From Marisa cornuarietis (Eukaryota > Mollusca > Gastropoda > Architaenioglossa > Ampullariidae): 64,000 nucleotides of DNA. Location of the stretch: NCBI GenBank assembly GCA_004794655.1, contig SMMW01000126.1, positions 124,001 through 188,000 of the forward strand. Direction: 5' to 3'. Below are positions 43,501-55,312 of this stretch, piece after piece. The translations under genes were made by a program, and so were the position numbers. How positions within the stretch are numbered: position 1 is the first letter of the stretch; every line of letters starts with the position of its first letter. The notes under the pieces were generated by a model. The model was not told the origin of the DNA. It saw nothing but the letters and a program-made list of their open reading frames with translations, and made no database searches.

Positions 43501-46500
43501 GAACACAGAGCAGTCTGTATACTCTATACATGATGTGTCTGAACACAGAGCAGTCTCTGTATTCTATACATGATGTGTCTCAACAGAGCAGTCTCTAATC
43601 TCTATACATTATGTGTCTCAACAGAGCAGTCTCTATACTCTATACATGATGTATCTGAACACAGAGCTGTCGCTATTCTCTATACATAATGTGTCTCAAC
43701 ACAGAGCAGTCGCAATTCTCTATACATGATGTGTCTCAACAGAGCAGTCTCTATACTCTATACATGATGTGTCTTAACAGAGCAGTCTCTATTCGCTATA
43801 CATGATGTGTCTGAACACAGAGCATTCTCTATACTCTATACATGATGTGTCTCAACAGAGCAGTCTCTATACTCTATACATGATGTGTCTCAACAGAGCA
43901 GTCTCTATACTCTATACATGATGTGTCTCAACAGAGCAGTCTTTATACTCTATACATAATGTGTCTGAACACAGAGCAGTCTCTATTCTCTATACATGAT
44001 GTGTCTCAACAGAGCAGTCTCTATTCTCTATACATGATGTGTCTGAACACAGAGCAGTCTCTATACTCTATATATGATGTGTCTCAACAGAGCAGTCATT
44101 ATACTCTATACATGATGTGTCTCAACAGAGCAGTCTCTATTCTCTATACATGATGTGTCTCAACAGAGCATTCGCTATTCTCTATACATGATGTGTCTCA
44201 ACAGAGCAGTCTCTATACCCTATACATGTTGTGTCTCAACAGAGCAGTCTCTATTCTCTATACATGATGTGTCTGAACACAGAGCAGTCTCTATTCTCTA
44301 TATATGATGTTTCTGAACACAGAGCAGTCTCTATACTCTATACATGATGTGTCTCAACAGAGCAGTCTCTATACTCAATACATGATGTGTCTCAACAGAG
44401 CAGTCTCTATTCTCTATACATGATGTGACTGAACACAGAGCAGTCTCTATTCTCTATGCATGATGTGTCTGAACACAGAGCAGTCTCTATACTCTATACT
44501 TGATGTGTCTCAACAGAGCAGTCTCTATTTTCTATACATGATGTGTCTGAACACAGAGCAGTCTCTATACTCTATACATAATGTGTCTCAACAGAGCAGT
44601 CTCATTTCTCTATACATGATGTGTCTAAACACAGAGCAGTCTCTATATCTATACATGATGTGTCTCAACAGAGCAGTCTCTATTCTCTATACATGATGTG
44701 TCTCAACAGAGCAGTCTCTATACCCTATACATAATGTGTCTCAAGAGAGCAGTCTCTATTCGCTATACATGATGTGTCTGAACACAGAGCAGTCTCTATA
44801 CTCTATACATGATGTGTCTGAACACAGAGCAGTCTCTGTACTCTATACATGATGTGTCTCAACAGAGCAGTCTCTAATCTCTATACATGATGTGTCTCAA
44901 CAGAGCAGTCTCTATACTCAATACATGATGTGTCTGAACACAGAGCAGTCGCTATTCTCTATACATGATGTGTCTCAACACAGAGCAGTCGCTATTCTCT
45001 ATACATGATGTGTCTCAACAGAGCAGTCTCTATACTCTAAACATGATGTGTCTTAACAGAGCAGCCTCTATTCGCTATACATGATGTGTCTGAACACAGA
45101 GCAGTCTCTATACTCTATACATGATGTGTCTCAACAGAGCAGTCTCTATACTCTATACATAATGTTTCTCAACAGAGCAGTCTCTATACTCTATACATGA
45201 TGTGTCTCTGCAGAGCAGTCTCTATTCTCTATACATGATGTTTCTGAACACAGAGCAGTCTCTATTCTCTATATATGATGTTTCTGAACACAGAGCAGTC
45301 TCTATACTCTATACATGATGTGTCTCAACAGAGCAGTCTCTATTCTCTATACATGATGTTTCTCAACAGAGCAGTCTTTATTCTCTATACATGATGTGTC
45401 TCAACAGAGAAGTCTTTATTCTCTATACCTGATGTGTCTCAACAGAGCAGTCTCTATTCTCTATACATGATGTGTCTCAACAGAGCATTCGCTATTCTCT
45501 ATACATGATGTGTCTGAACACAGAGCAGTCTCTATACTCTATACATGATGTGTCTCAACAGAGCAGTCTCTATACTCTATACATGATGTGTCTCAACAGA
45601 GCAGTCTCTATTCTCTATACATGATGTGTCTCAACAGAGCAGTCTCTATACTCTATACATGATGTGTCTCAACAGAGCAGTCTCTATTCTCTATACATGA
45701 TGTGTCTCAACAGAGCAGTCTCTATACCCTATACATGATGTGTCTCAACAGAGCAGTCTCTATTCTCTATACATGATGTGTCTGAACACAGAGCAGTCTC
45801 TATTCTCTATATATGATGTTTCTGAACACAGAGCAGTCTCTATACTCTATACATGATGTGTCTCAACAGAGCAGTCTCTATACTCTATACATGATGTGTC
45901 TCAACAGAGCAGTCTCTATTCGCTATACATGATGTGTCTGAACACAGAGCAGTCTGTATACTCTATACATGATGTGTCTGAACACAGAGCAGTCTCTGTA
46001 TTCTATACATGATGTGTCTCAACAGAGCAGTCTCTAATCTCTATACATTATGTGTCTCAACAGAGCAGTCTCTATACTCTATACATGATGTATCTGAACA
46101 CAGAGCTGTCGCTATTCTCTATACATAATGTGTCTCAACACAGAGCAGTCGCAATTCTCTATACATGATGTGTCTCAACAGAGCAGTCTCTATACTCTAT
46201 ACATGATGTGTCTTAACAGAGCAGTCTCTATTCGCTATACATGATGTGTCTGAACACAGAGCATTCTCTATACTCTATACATGATGTGTCTCAACAGAGC
46301 AGTCTCTATACTCTATACATGATGTGTCTCAACAGAGCAGTCTCTATACTCTATACATGATGTGTCTCAACAGAGCAGTCTTTATACTCTATACATAATG
46401 TGTCTGAACACAGAGCAGTCTCTATTCTCTATACATGATGTGTCTCAACAGAGCAGTCTCTATTCTCTATACATGATGTGTCTGAACACAGAGCAGTCTC

Positions 46501-49500
46501 TATACTCTATATATGATGTGTCTCAACAGAGCAGTCACTATACTCTATACATGATGTGTCTCAACAGAGCAGTCTCTATTCTCTATACCTGATGTGTCTC
46601 AAGAGAGCAGTCTTTATTCTCTATACATGATGTGTCTCAACAGAGAAGTCTTTCTTCTTTATACCTGATGTGTCTCAACAGAGCAGTCTCTATTCTCTAT
46701 ACATGATGTGTCTCAACAGAGCATTCGCTATTCTCTATACATGATGTGTCTGAACACAGAGCAGTCTCTATACTCTATACATGATGTGTCTCAACAGAGC
46801 AGTCTCTATACTCTATACATGATGTGTTCCAACAGAGCAGTCTCTATTCGCTATACATGATGTGTCTAAACACAGAGCAGTCTCTATATCTATACATGAT
46901 GTGTCTCAACAGGGCAGTCTCTATTATCTATACATGATGTGTCTGAACACAGAGCAGTCTCTATTCTCTATACATGATGTGTCTCAACAGAGCAGTCTCT
47001 GTTCTCTATACATGATGTGTCTGAACACAGAGCAGACTTTATTCTATATACATGATTTGTCACAGCAGAGCAGTCCCTATTCTCTATACATGATGTGTCT
47101 CAACAGAGCAGTCTCTGTTCTTTAAACATAATGTGTCTGAACAGAGAGCAGTCTCTTTACTCTATACATGATCTGTCTCAACAGAGCAGTCTCTATTCTC
47201 TATACATGATGTGTCTCAACACAGAGCAGTCGCTTTTCTCTATACATGATGTCTGAACAGAGAGCAGTCTCTATACTCTATACATGATGTGTCTCAACAG
47301 AGCAGTCTCTATTCTCTATACATGATGTGTCTCAACAGAGCAGTCTCTATACTCTATACATGATGTGTCTTAACAGAGCAGTCTCTTTTCGCTATACATA
47401 ATGTGTTTCAACAGAGCAGTCTCTATACTCTATACATGATGTGTCTCAACAGAGCAGTCTCTATTCTCTATACATGATGTGTCTGAACACAGAGCAGTCT
47501 CTATACTCTATACATGATGTGTCTCAACAGAGCAGTCTCTATTCTCTATACATGATGTGTCTCAACAGAGCAGTCTCTATACCCTATACATGATGTGTCT
47601 CAACAGAGCAGTCTCTATTCTCTATACATGATGTGTCTGAACACAGAGCAGTCTCTATACTCTATGCATGATGTGTCTGAACAAAGAGCAGTCTCTATAC
47701 TCTATACTTGATGTGTCTCAACAGAGCAGTCTCTATTTTCTATACATGATGTGTCTGAACACAGAGCAGTCTCTATACTCTATACATAATGTGTCTAAAC
47801 AGAGCAGTCTCTATTCTCTATACATGATGTGTCTGAACACAGAGCAGTCTCTATATCTATACATGATGTGTCTCAACAGAGCAGTCTCTATTTTCTATAC
47901 ATGATGTGTCTGAACACAGAGCAGTCTCTAAACTCTATACATAATGTGTCTGAACACAGAGCAGTCTCTGTACTCTATACATGATGTGTCTCAACAGAGC
48001 AGTCTCTTATCTCTATACATGATGTGTCTCAACAGAGCAGTCTCTAATCTCTATACATGATGTATCTGAACACAGAGCTGTCGCTATTCTCTATACATAA
48101 TGTGTCTCAACACAGAGCAGTCGCTATTCTCTATACATGATGTGTCTCAACAGAGCAGTCTCTATACTCTATACATGATGTGTCTTAACAGAGCAGTCTC
48201 TATTCGCTATACATGATGTGTCTGAACACAGAGCAGTCTCTATACTCTATACATGATGTGTCTCAACAGAGCAGTCTCAATACTCTATACATGATGTGTC
48301 TCAACAGAGCAGTCTCTATACTCTATACATGATGTGTCTCAGCAGAGCAGTCTCTATTCTCTATACATGATGTTTCTGAACACAGAGCAGTCTCTATTCT
48401 CTATATATGATGTTTCTGAACACAGAGCAGTCTCTATACTCTATACATGATGTGTCTCAACAGAGCAGTCTCTATACTCTATACATATTGTGTCTCAACA
48501 CAGAGCAGTCGCTATTCTCTATACATGATGTGTCTCAACAAAGCAGTCTCTATACTCTATACATGATGTGTCTTAACAAAGCAGTCTCTATTCGCTATAC
48601 ATGATGTGTCTGAACACAGAGCAGTCTCTATACTCTATAGATGATGTGTCTCAACAGAGCAGTCTCAATACTCTATACATGATGTGTCTCAACAGAGCAG
48701 TCTCTATACTCTATACATGATGTGTCTCAGCAGAGCAGTCTCTATTCTCTATACATGATGTTTCTGAACACAGAGCAGTCTCTATTCTCTATATATGATG
48801 TTTCTGAACATAGAGCAGTCTCTATACACTATAAATGATGTGTCTCAACAGAGCAGTCTCTATACTCTATACATAATGTGTCTGAACACAGAGCAGTCTC
48901 TATACTCTATACATGATCTGTCTCAACAGAGCAGTCTCTATTCTCTATACATGATGTGTCTCAACACAGAGCAGTCGCTTTTCTCTATACATGATGTCTG
49001 AACACAGAGCAGTCTCTATACTCTATACATGATGTGTCTTAACAGAGCAGTCTCTATTCTCTATACATGATGTGTCTCAACAGAGCAGTCTCTATACTCT
49101 ATACATGATGTGTCTCAACAGAGCAGTCTCTTTTCGCTATACATAATGTGTCTCAACAGAGCAGTCTCTATACTCTATACATGATGTGTCTCAACAGAGC
49201 AGTCTCTATTCTCTATACATGATGTGTCTGAACACAGAGCAGTCTCTATACTCTATACATGATGTGTCTCAACAGAGCAGTCTCTATTCTCTATACATGA
49301 TGTGTCTCAACAGAGCAGTCTCTATACCCTATATATGATGTGTCTCAACAGAGCAGTCTCTATTCTCTATACATGATGTGTCTGAACACAGAGCAGTCTC
49401 TATTCTCTATATATGATGTTTCTGAACACAGAGCAGTCTCTATACTCTATACATGATGTGTCTCAACAGAGCAGTCTCTATACTCTATACATGATGTGTC

Positions 49501-52500
49501 TCAACAGAGCAGTCTCTATACTCTATACATGATGTGTCTCAACAGAGCAGTCTCTATTCTCTATACATGATGTGTCTGAACACAGAGCAGTCTCTATACT
49601 CTATGCATGATGTGTCTGAACAAAGAGCAGTCTCTATACTCTATACTTGATGTGTCTCAACAGAGCAGTCTCTATTTTCTATACATGATGTGTCTGAACA
49701 CAGAGCAGTCTCTATACTCTATACATAATGTGTCTAAACAAAGCAGTCTCTATTCTCTATACATGATGTGTCTGAACACAGAGCAGTCTCTATATCTATA
49801 CATGATGTGTCTCAACAAAGCAGTCTCTATTCTCTATACATGATGTGTCTCAACAGAGCAGTCTCTATACTCTATACATGATGTGTCTCAACAGAGCAGT
49901 CTCTATACTCTATACATGATGTGTCTCAACAGAGCAGTCTCTATTCTCTATACATGATGTGTCTCAACAGAGCAGTCTCTATGCCCTATACATGATGTGT
50001 CTCAACAGAGCAGTCTCTATTCGCTATACATGATGTGTCTGAACACAGAGCAGTCTCTATACTCTATACATGATGTGTCTGAACACAGAGCAGTCTCTGT
50101 ACTCTATACATGATGTGTCTCAACAGAGCAGTCTCTTATCTCTATACATGATGTGTCTCAACAGAGCAGTCTCTAATCTCTATACATGATGTATCTGAAC
50201 ACAGAGCTGTCGCTATTCTCTATACATAATGTGTCTCAACAGAGCAGTCTCTATACTCTATACATGATGTGTCTTAACAGAGCAGTCTCTATTCGCTATA
50301 CATGATGTGTCTGAACACAGAGCAGTCTCTATACTCTATACATGATGTGTCTGAACAGAGCAGTCTCAATACTCTATACATGATGTGTCTGAACAGAGCA
50401 GTCTCTATACTCTATACATGATGTGTCTCAGCAGAGCAGTCTCTATTCTCTATACATGATGTTTCTGAACACAGAGCAGTCTCTATTCTCTATATATGAT
50501 GTTTCTGAACACAGATCAGTCTCTATACTCTATACATGATGTGTCTCAACAGAGCAGTCTCTATACTCTATACATAATGTGTCTCAACACAGAGCAGTCG
50601 CTATTCTCTATACATGATGTGTCTCAACAGAGCAGTCTCTATACTCTATACATGATGTGTCTTAACAGAGCAGTCTCTATTCGCTATACATGATGTGTCT
50701 GAACACAGAGCAGTCTCTATACTCTATACATGATGTGTCTCAACAGAGCAGTCTCAATACTCTATACATGATGTGTCTCAACAGAGCAGTCTCTATACTC
50801 TATACATGATGTGTCTCAGCAGAGCAGTCTCTATTCTCTATACATAATGTTTCTGAACACAGAGCAGTCTCTATTCTCTATATATGATGTTTCTGAACAC
50901 AGAGCAGTCTCTATACTCTATACATGATGTGTCTCAACAGAGCAGTCTCTATACTCTATACATAATGTGTCTGAACACAGAGCAGTCTTTATACTCTATA
51001 TATGATGTGTCTCAACAGAGCAGTCACTATACTCTATACATGATGTGTCTCAACAGAGCAGTCTCTATTCTCTATACATGATGTGTTTCAACAGAGCAGT
51101 CTTTATTCTCTATACATGATGTGTCTCAACAGTGAAGTCTTTTTTCTTTATACCTGATGTGTCTCAACAGAGCAGTCTCTATTCTCTATACATGATGTGT
51201 CTCAACAGAGCATTCGCTATTCTCTATACATGATGTGTCTGAACACAGAGCAGTCTCTATACTCTATACATGATGTGTCTCAACAGAGCAGTCTCTATAC
51301 TCTATACATGATGTGTCTCAACAGAGCAGTCTCTATTCGCTATACATGATGTGTCTAAACACAGAGCAGTCTCTATATCTATACATGATGTGTCTCAACA
51401 GAGCAGTCTCTATTCTCTATACATGATGTGTCTGAACACAGAGCAGTCTCTATTCTCTATACATGATGTGTCTCAACAGAGCAGTCTCTATACTCTATAC
51501 ATGATGTGTCTGAACACAGAGCAGTCTCTATTCTCTATACATGATGTGTCTGAACACAGAGCAGACTTTATTCTACATACATGATGTGTCACAGCAGAGC
51601 AGTCCCTATTCTCTATACATGATGTGTCTCAACAGAGCAGTCTCTGTTCTTTAAACATAATGTGTCTGAACAGAGAGCAGTCTCTTTACTCTATACATGA
51701 TCTGTCTCAACAGAGCAGTCTCTATTCTCTATACATGATGTGTCTCAACACAGAGCAGTCGCTTTTCTCTATACATGATGTCTGAACACAGAGCAGTCTC
51801 TATACTCTATACATGATGTGTCTTAACAGAGCAGCCTCTATTCTCTATACATGATGTGTCTCAACAGAGCAGTCTCTATACTCTATACATGATGTGTCTC
51901 AACAGAGCAGTCTCTTTTCGCTATGCATAATGTGTCTCAACAGAGCAGTCTCTATACTCTATACGTGATGTGTCTCAACAGAGCAGTCTCTATTCACTAT
52001 ACATGATGTGTCTGAACACAGAGCAGTCTCTATACTCTATACATGATGTGTCTCAACAGAGCAGTCTCTATTCTCTATACATGATGTGTCTCAACAGAGC
52101 AGTCTCTAATTACTATACATGATGTGTCTCAACAGAGCAGTCTCTATACTCTATACATGATGTGTCTGAACACAGAGCAGTCGCTATTCTCTATACATGA
52201 TGTGCCTCAACACAGAGCAGTCGCTATTCTCTATACATGATGTGTCTGAACACAGAGCAGTCTCTATACTCTATACATGATGTGTCTGAACACAGAGCAG
52301 TCTCTATACTCTATACATGATGTGTCTCAACAGAGCAGTCTCTATTCTCTATACATGATGTGTCTGAACACAGAGCAGTCTCTATACTCTATATATGATG
52401 TGTCTCAACAGAGCAGTCACTATACTCTATACATGATGTGTCTCAACAAAGCAGTCTCTATTCTCTATACATGATGTGTCTCAACAGAGCAGTCTTTATT

Positions 52501-53821
52501 CTCTATACATGATGTGTCTCAACAGAGAAGTTTTTATTCTCTATACATGATGTGTCTCAACAGAGCAGTCTCTATTCTCTATACATGATGTGTCTCAACA
52601 GAGCATTCGCTATTCTCTATACATGATGTGTCTGAACACAGAGCAGTCTCTATATCTATACATGATGTGTCTCAACAGAGCAGTCTCTATTCTCTATACA
52701 TGATGTGTCTCAACATAGCAGTCTCTATACTCTATACATGATGTGTCTGAACACAGAGCAGTCTCTAATCTCTATACATGATGTGTCTCAACAGAGGAGT
52801 CTCTGTTCTCTATACATGATGTGTCTGAACACAGATCAGACTTTATTCTGTATACATGATGTGTCACAGCAGAGCAGTCCCTATTCTCTATACATGATGT
52901 GTCTCAACAGAGCAGTCTCTGTTCTTTAAACGTAATGTGTCTGAACAGAGAGCAGTCTCTATACTCTATACATCATCTGTCTCAACAGAGCAGTCTCTAT
53001 TCTCTATACATGATGTCTCTCAACACAGAGCAGTCGCTTTTCTCTATACATGATGTGTCTGAACACAGAGCAGTCTCTATACTCTATACATGATGTGTCT
53101 TAACAGAGCAGTCTCTATTCTCTATACATGATGTGACTCAACAGAGAGCAGTCTCTATACTCTATTCATGATGTGTCTCAACAGAGCAGTCTCTATTCTC
53201 TATACATGATGTGTCTCAACACAGAGCAGTCTCTATACTCTATACATGATGTTTCTCAACAGAGCAGTCTCTATACTCTATACATGATGTGTCTCAACAG
53301 AGCAGTCTCTATTTTCTATTCATGAGGTGTCTCAACAGAGCAGTCTCTATTCTCTATACATGATGTGTCTCAACACAGAGCAGTCTCTATACTCTATACA
53401 TGATGTGTCTCAACAGAGCAGTCTCTATTCGCTATACATAATGTGTCTCAATAGAGCAGTCTCTATTCTCTATACATGATTTGTCTCAACACAGAGCAGT
53501 CTCTATACTCTATACATGATGTGTCTCAACAGAGCAGACTCTATTCTCTATACATGATGTGTCTGATACCAGAGCAGTCTCTATACTCTATACATGATGT
53601 GTCTTAACAGAGCAGTCTCTATTCGCTACACATGATGTGTCTGAACACAGAGCAGTCTTTATTCTCTATACATGATGTGTCTCAACAGAGCAGTCTCTAT
53701 TCTCTATACATGATGTGTTTGAACACAGAGCAGTCTCTATTCTCTATACATGATGTGTTTGAACACAGAGCAGTCTCTATTCTCTATACATAATGTGTCT
53801 TTACAGAGCAGTCTCTATTCT
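40514..53821. repeat. 13.3 kb minisatellite array of 38 and 40 bp units
   Basis: Two unit types alternate irregularly. Both contain GAGCAGTCTCTATACTCTAT then ACATGATGTGTCT; the 38 bp type ends CAACA, the 40 bp type ends GAACACA. From the length there are roughly 340 copies. Private variants recur at long intervals: CATGTTGTGTC at about 41773 and 44218; GTATCTGAACACAGAGCTGT at about 43650, 46090, 48060 and 50190. So blocks of about 2.44 kb and about 2.0-2.1 kb have themselves been duplicated. All long open frames (26-residue period, QSLYSIHDVSQQSSLY-like) arise because 38+40 = 78 is divisible by three; none is a gene. No transposon interrupts the array. Confidence 0.97.
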
Positions 53822-54050
53822 CAGGCAGAGGGACTTGGCAGCTTTCTGTCATCAGCAAATCCTCAGGAAGGCCTCCCGTATCCTCTCTATTTCTGATCAT
53901 GTGTTGACATGTGAGTTCTCTCTTGTCATCCTCTGGCTGTAGGTACGCGATGTCTGTATGCAAAACCTATCATCACCGCATTTTATTCATTCCAAGTGCC
54001 ATTCACCTGATCAACTCTACTGGCCGTGAACTTGTACTAGCCTGAGATGA
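53822..54050 (+). mobile_element. LINE ORF2 C-terminal fragment at the satellite edge
   Basis: Plus-strand frames read HQQILRKASRILSISDHVLT and, after a shift, KTYHHRILFIPSAIHLINST ending at a TGA (54045-54047). R-K-A-x-x-I-x-x-D-x-x-H and F-I-P-S-A-I-x-L-x-N are the usual last motifs of L2/Jockey-like ORF2 proteins. The upstream part of the element is absent: the satellite starts instead. Confidence 0.68.
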
Positions 54051-54549
54051 CATAAGGTCAAAACCTTATCTTCTGTTCCTCTGTGTGTGTGTGTGTGCGC
54101 GAGAGAGACAGAAACAAATTTTTTTTCAAAATGTATATGTATGTATTATACCTTGTATATTATATATATATATATATATATTACTGCTAGTGCGCGCATC
54201 ATCTGGAATTCATCTTGTGGATAAACGAAGTTGTCTTGTATTGATTAATCGCTTGCTTTAGAAAACAAACAAACGATCCATTGAAGCTCACTGTGAGGTT
54301 TGTCCCGTGCTGTAGTCCGGTGAAAACACATGGCACCACTGGTGTTGATGTTTACAAGTAAACGAGCTGTTGCACTGCTGCGCTGCTTCTACCTTGATGC
54401 AATAAGCGGACGACAGATGGCGGTACTAGTATGGTGTTCCCTTCGTTGATAGTTTCGCATCTATCCATCTATTTAGTTCTGATTGCACACGTATTGACAC
54501 TCCAGTCTACACAAACACATACATTGACAACCGTATTATACTCATAAAG

Positions 54550-54589
<40 letters not shown>

Positions 54590-54932
54590 AACGAAATTTA
54601 TTCTTTATTTGCTAGTTTACAATGTCGAGACTAAAACCTACCCCCATATGTACTCTACACTGTTATTACCTTCGACATGGCACCAGAATCTGAAAACATA
54701 CTTAAGTCGCCAAAATCAAGCTGGGGACTACTTACTCATCACATGAGTCTATTTTTAAGCTCTAACATCAAGTAATTCATGTTAAATTATTGTAGTGTTG
54801 AAGCTAATGTGAAACAGAAACAAAAATATTAATTACAACTGTGTGGACACTCATAATTGAGTTTTTGTTTCTCTCGCAGTCTCTCACACACACAAAGAGT
54901 CTGTGGGTCATAGTCATAGAATAGAGTGCAGA
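54051..54932. other. Gene C 3' flank
   Basis: Contains (GT)n near 54083-54098, (AT)n at 54163-54182 and (CA)n at 54551-54588. Two minus-strand AATAAA hexamers (54597-54602 and 54604-54609) lie about 330 bases after the gene C stop and are the best poly(A) signal candidates. Confidence 0.55.
54597..54609 (-). promoter_or_regulatory. Candidate poly(A) signals of gene C
   Basis: Two adjacent minus-strand AATAAA hexamers downstream of the gene C stop codon, just before a (CA)n run. The assignment is by position only. Confidence 0.4.
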
Positions 54933-55312
54933 TTATAACAGGTGTGAGAGTGATTCCTGTTCAGGGGGTGGATCTCCAGGGGAGACAATCAGCAGTTGTG
55001 AAGTACAGCGGGACATGGGGTGAAGTCGAGAAGAGTTGTCCGTGACACTCTCCAGACAGATGACGACTTTTCTCTCCAGGCCCCGTACGTGGTTTTCACG
55101 TGTCACCCACACCACGTCACTGCGGGCCGTGGCCACGTCCTCGATGTCCTCATCCTTCATCACCCGCACTGGAATATTCTCTTCTCTCAGCCCCGTCACA
55201 ACACCCAAGTTCTCACTGAGGTCTCCAAGCCACACCAACACCAGCACGTCTCTCCACTGCAGGCCGGGCGGTGGACTCGCGCTGGTGGTGGATGTAGTAG
55301 TCGCGGCATTAT
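54933..55312 (-). CDS. Gene C exon 6 (helicase-like C-terminus and stop)
   Basis: Encodes a Thr/Ser/Pro linker, LQWRDVLVLVWLGDLSENLG, PVRVMKDEDIEDVATARSD, RGLERKVVICLES and LHPMSRCTSQLLIVSPGDPP, then a stop at 54935-54933. It lacks the ~20-residue loop of gene A after the LERKVV strand. Confidence 0.8.

Noticed and set aside
40777..53093. Many 60-87 codon open frames with QSLYSIHDVSQQSSLY repeats
   Set aside because: They are read-through of the 38/40 bp satellite, duplicated with it, with no start context, splice sites or codon-level conservation.
40514..53821. CRISPR-like repeat array
   Set aside because: Units of 38-40 bp are contiguous with no unique spacers, and the surrounding genome is eukaryotic with introns and LINEs.
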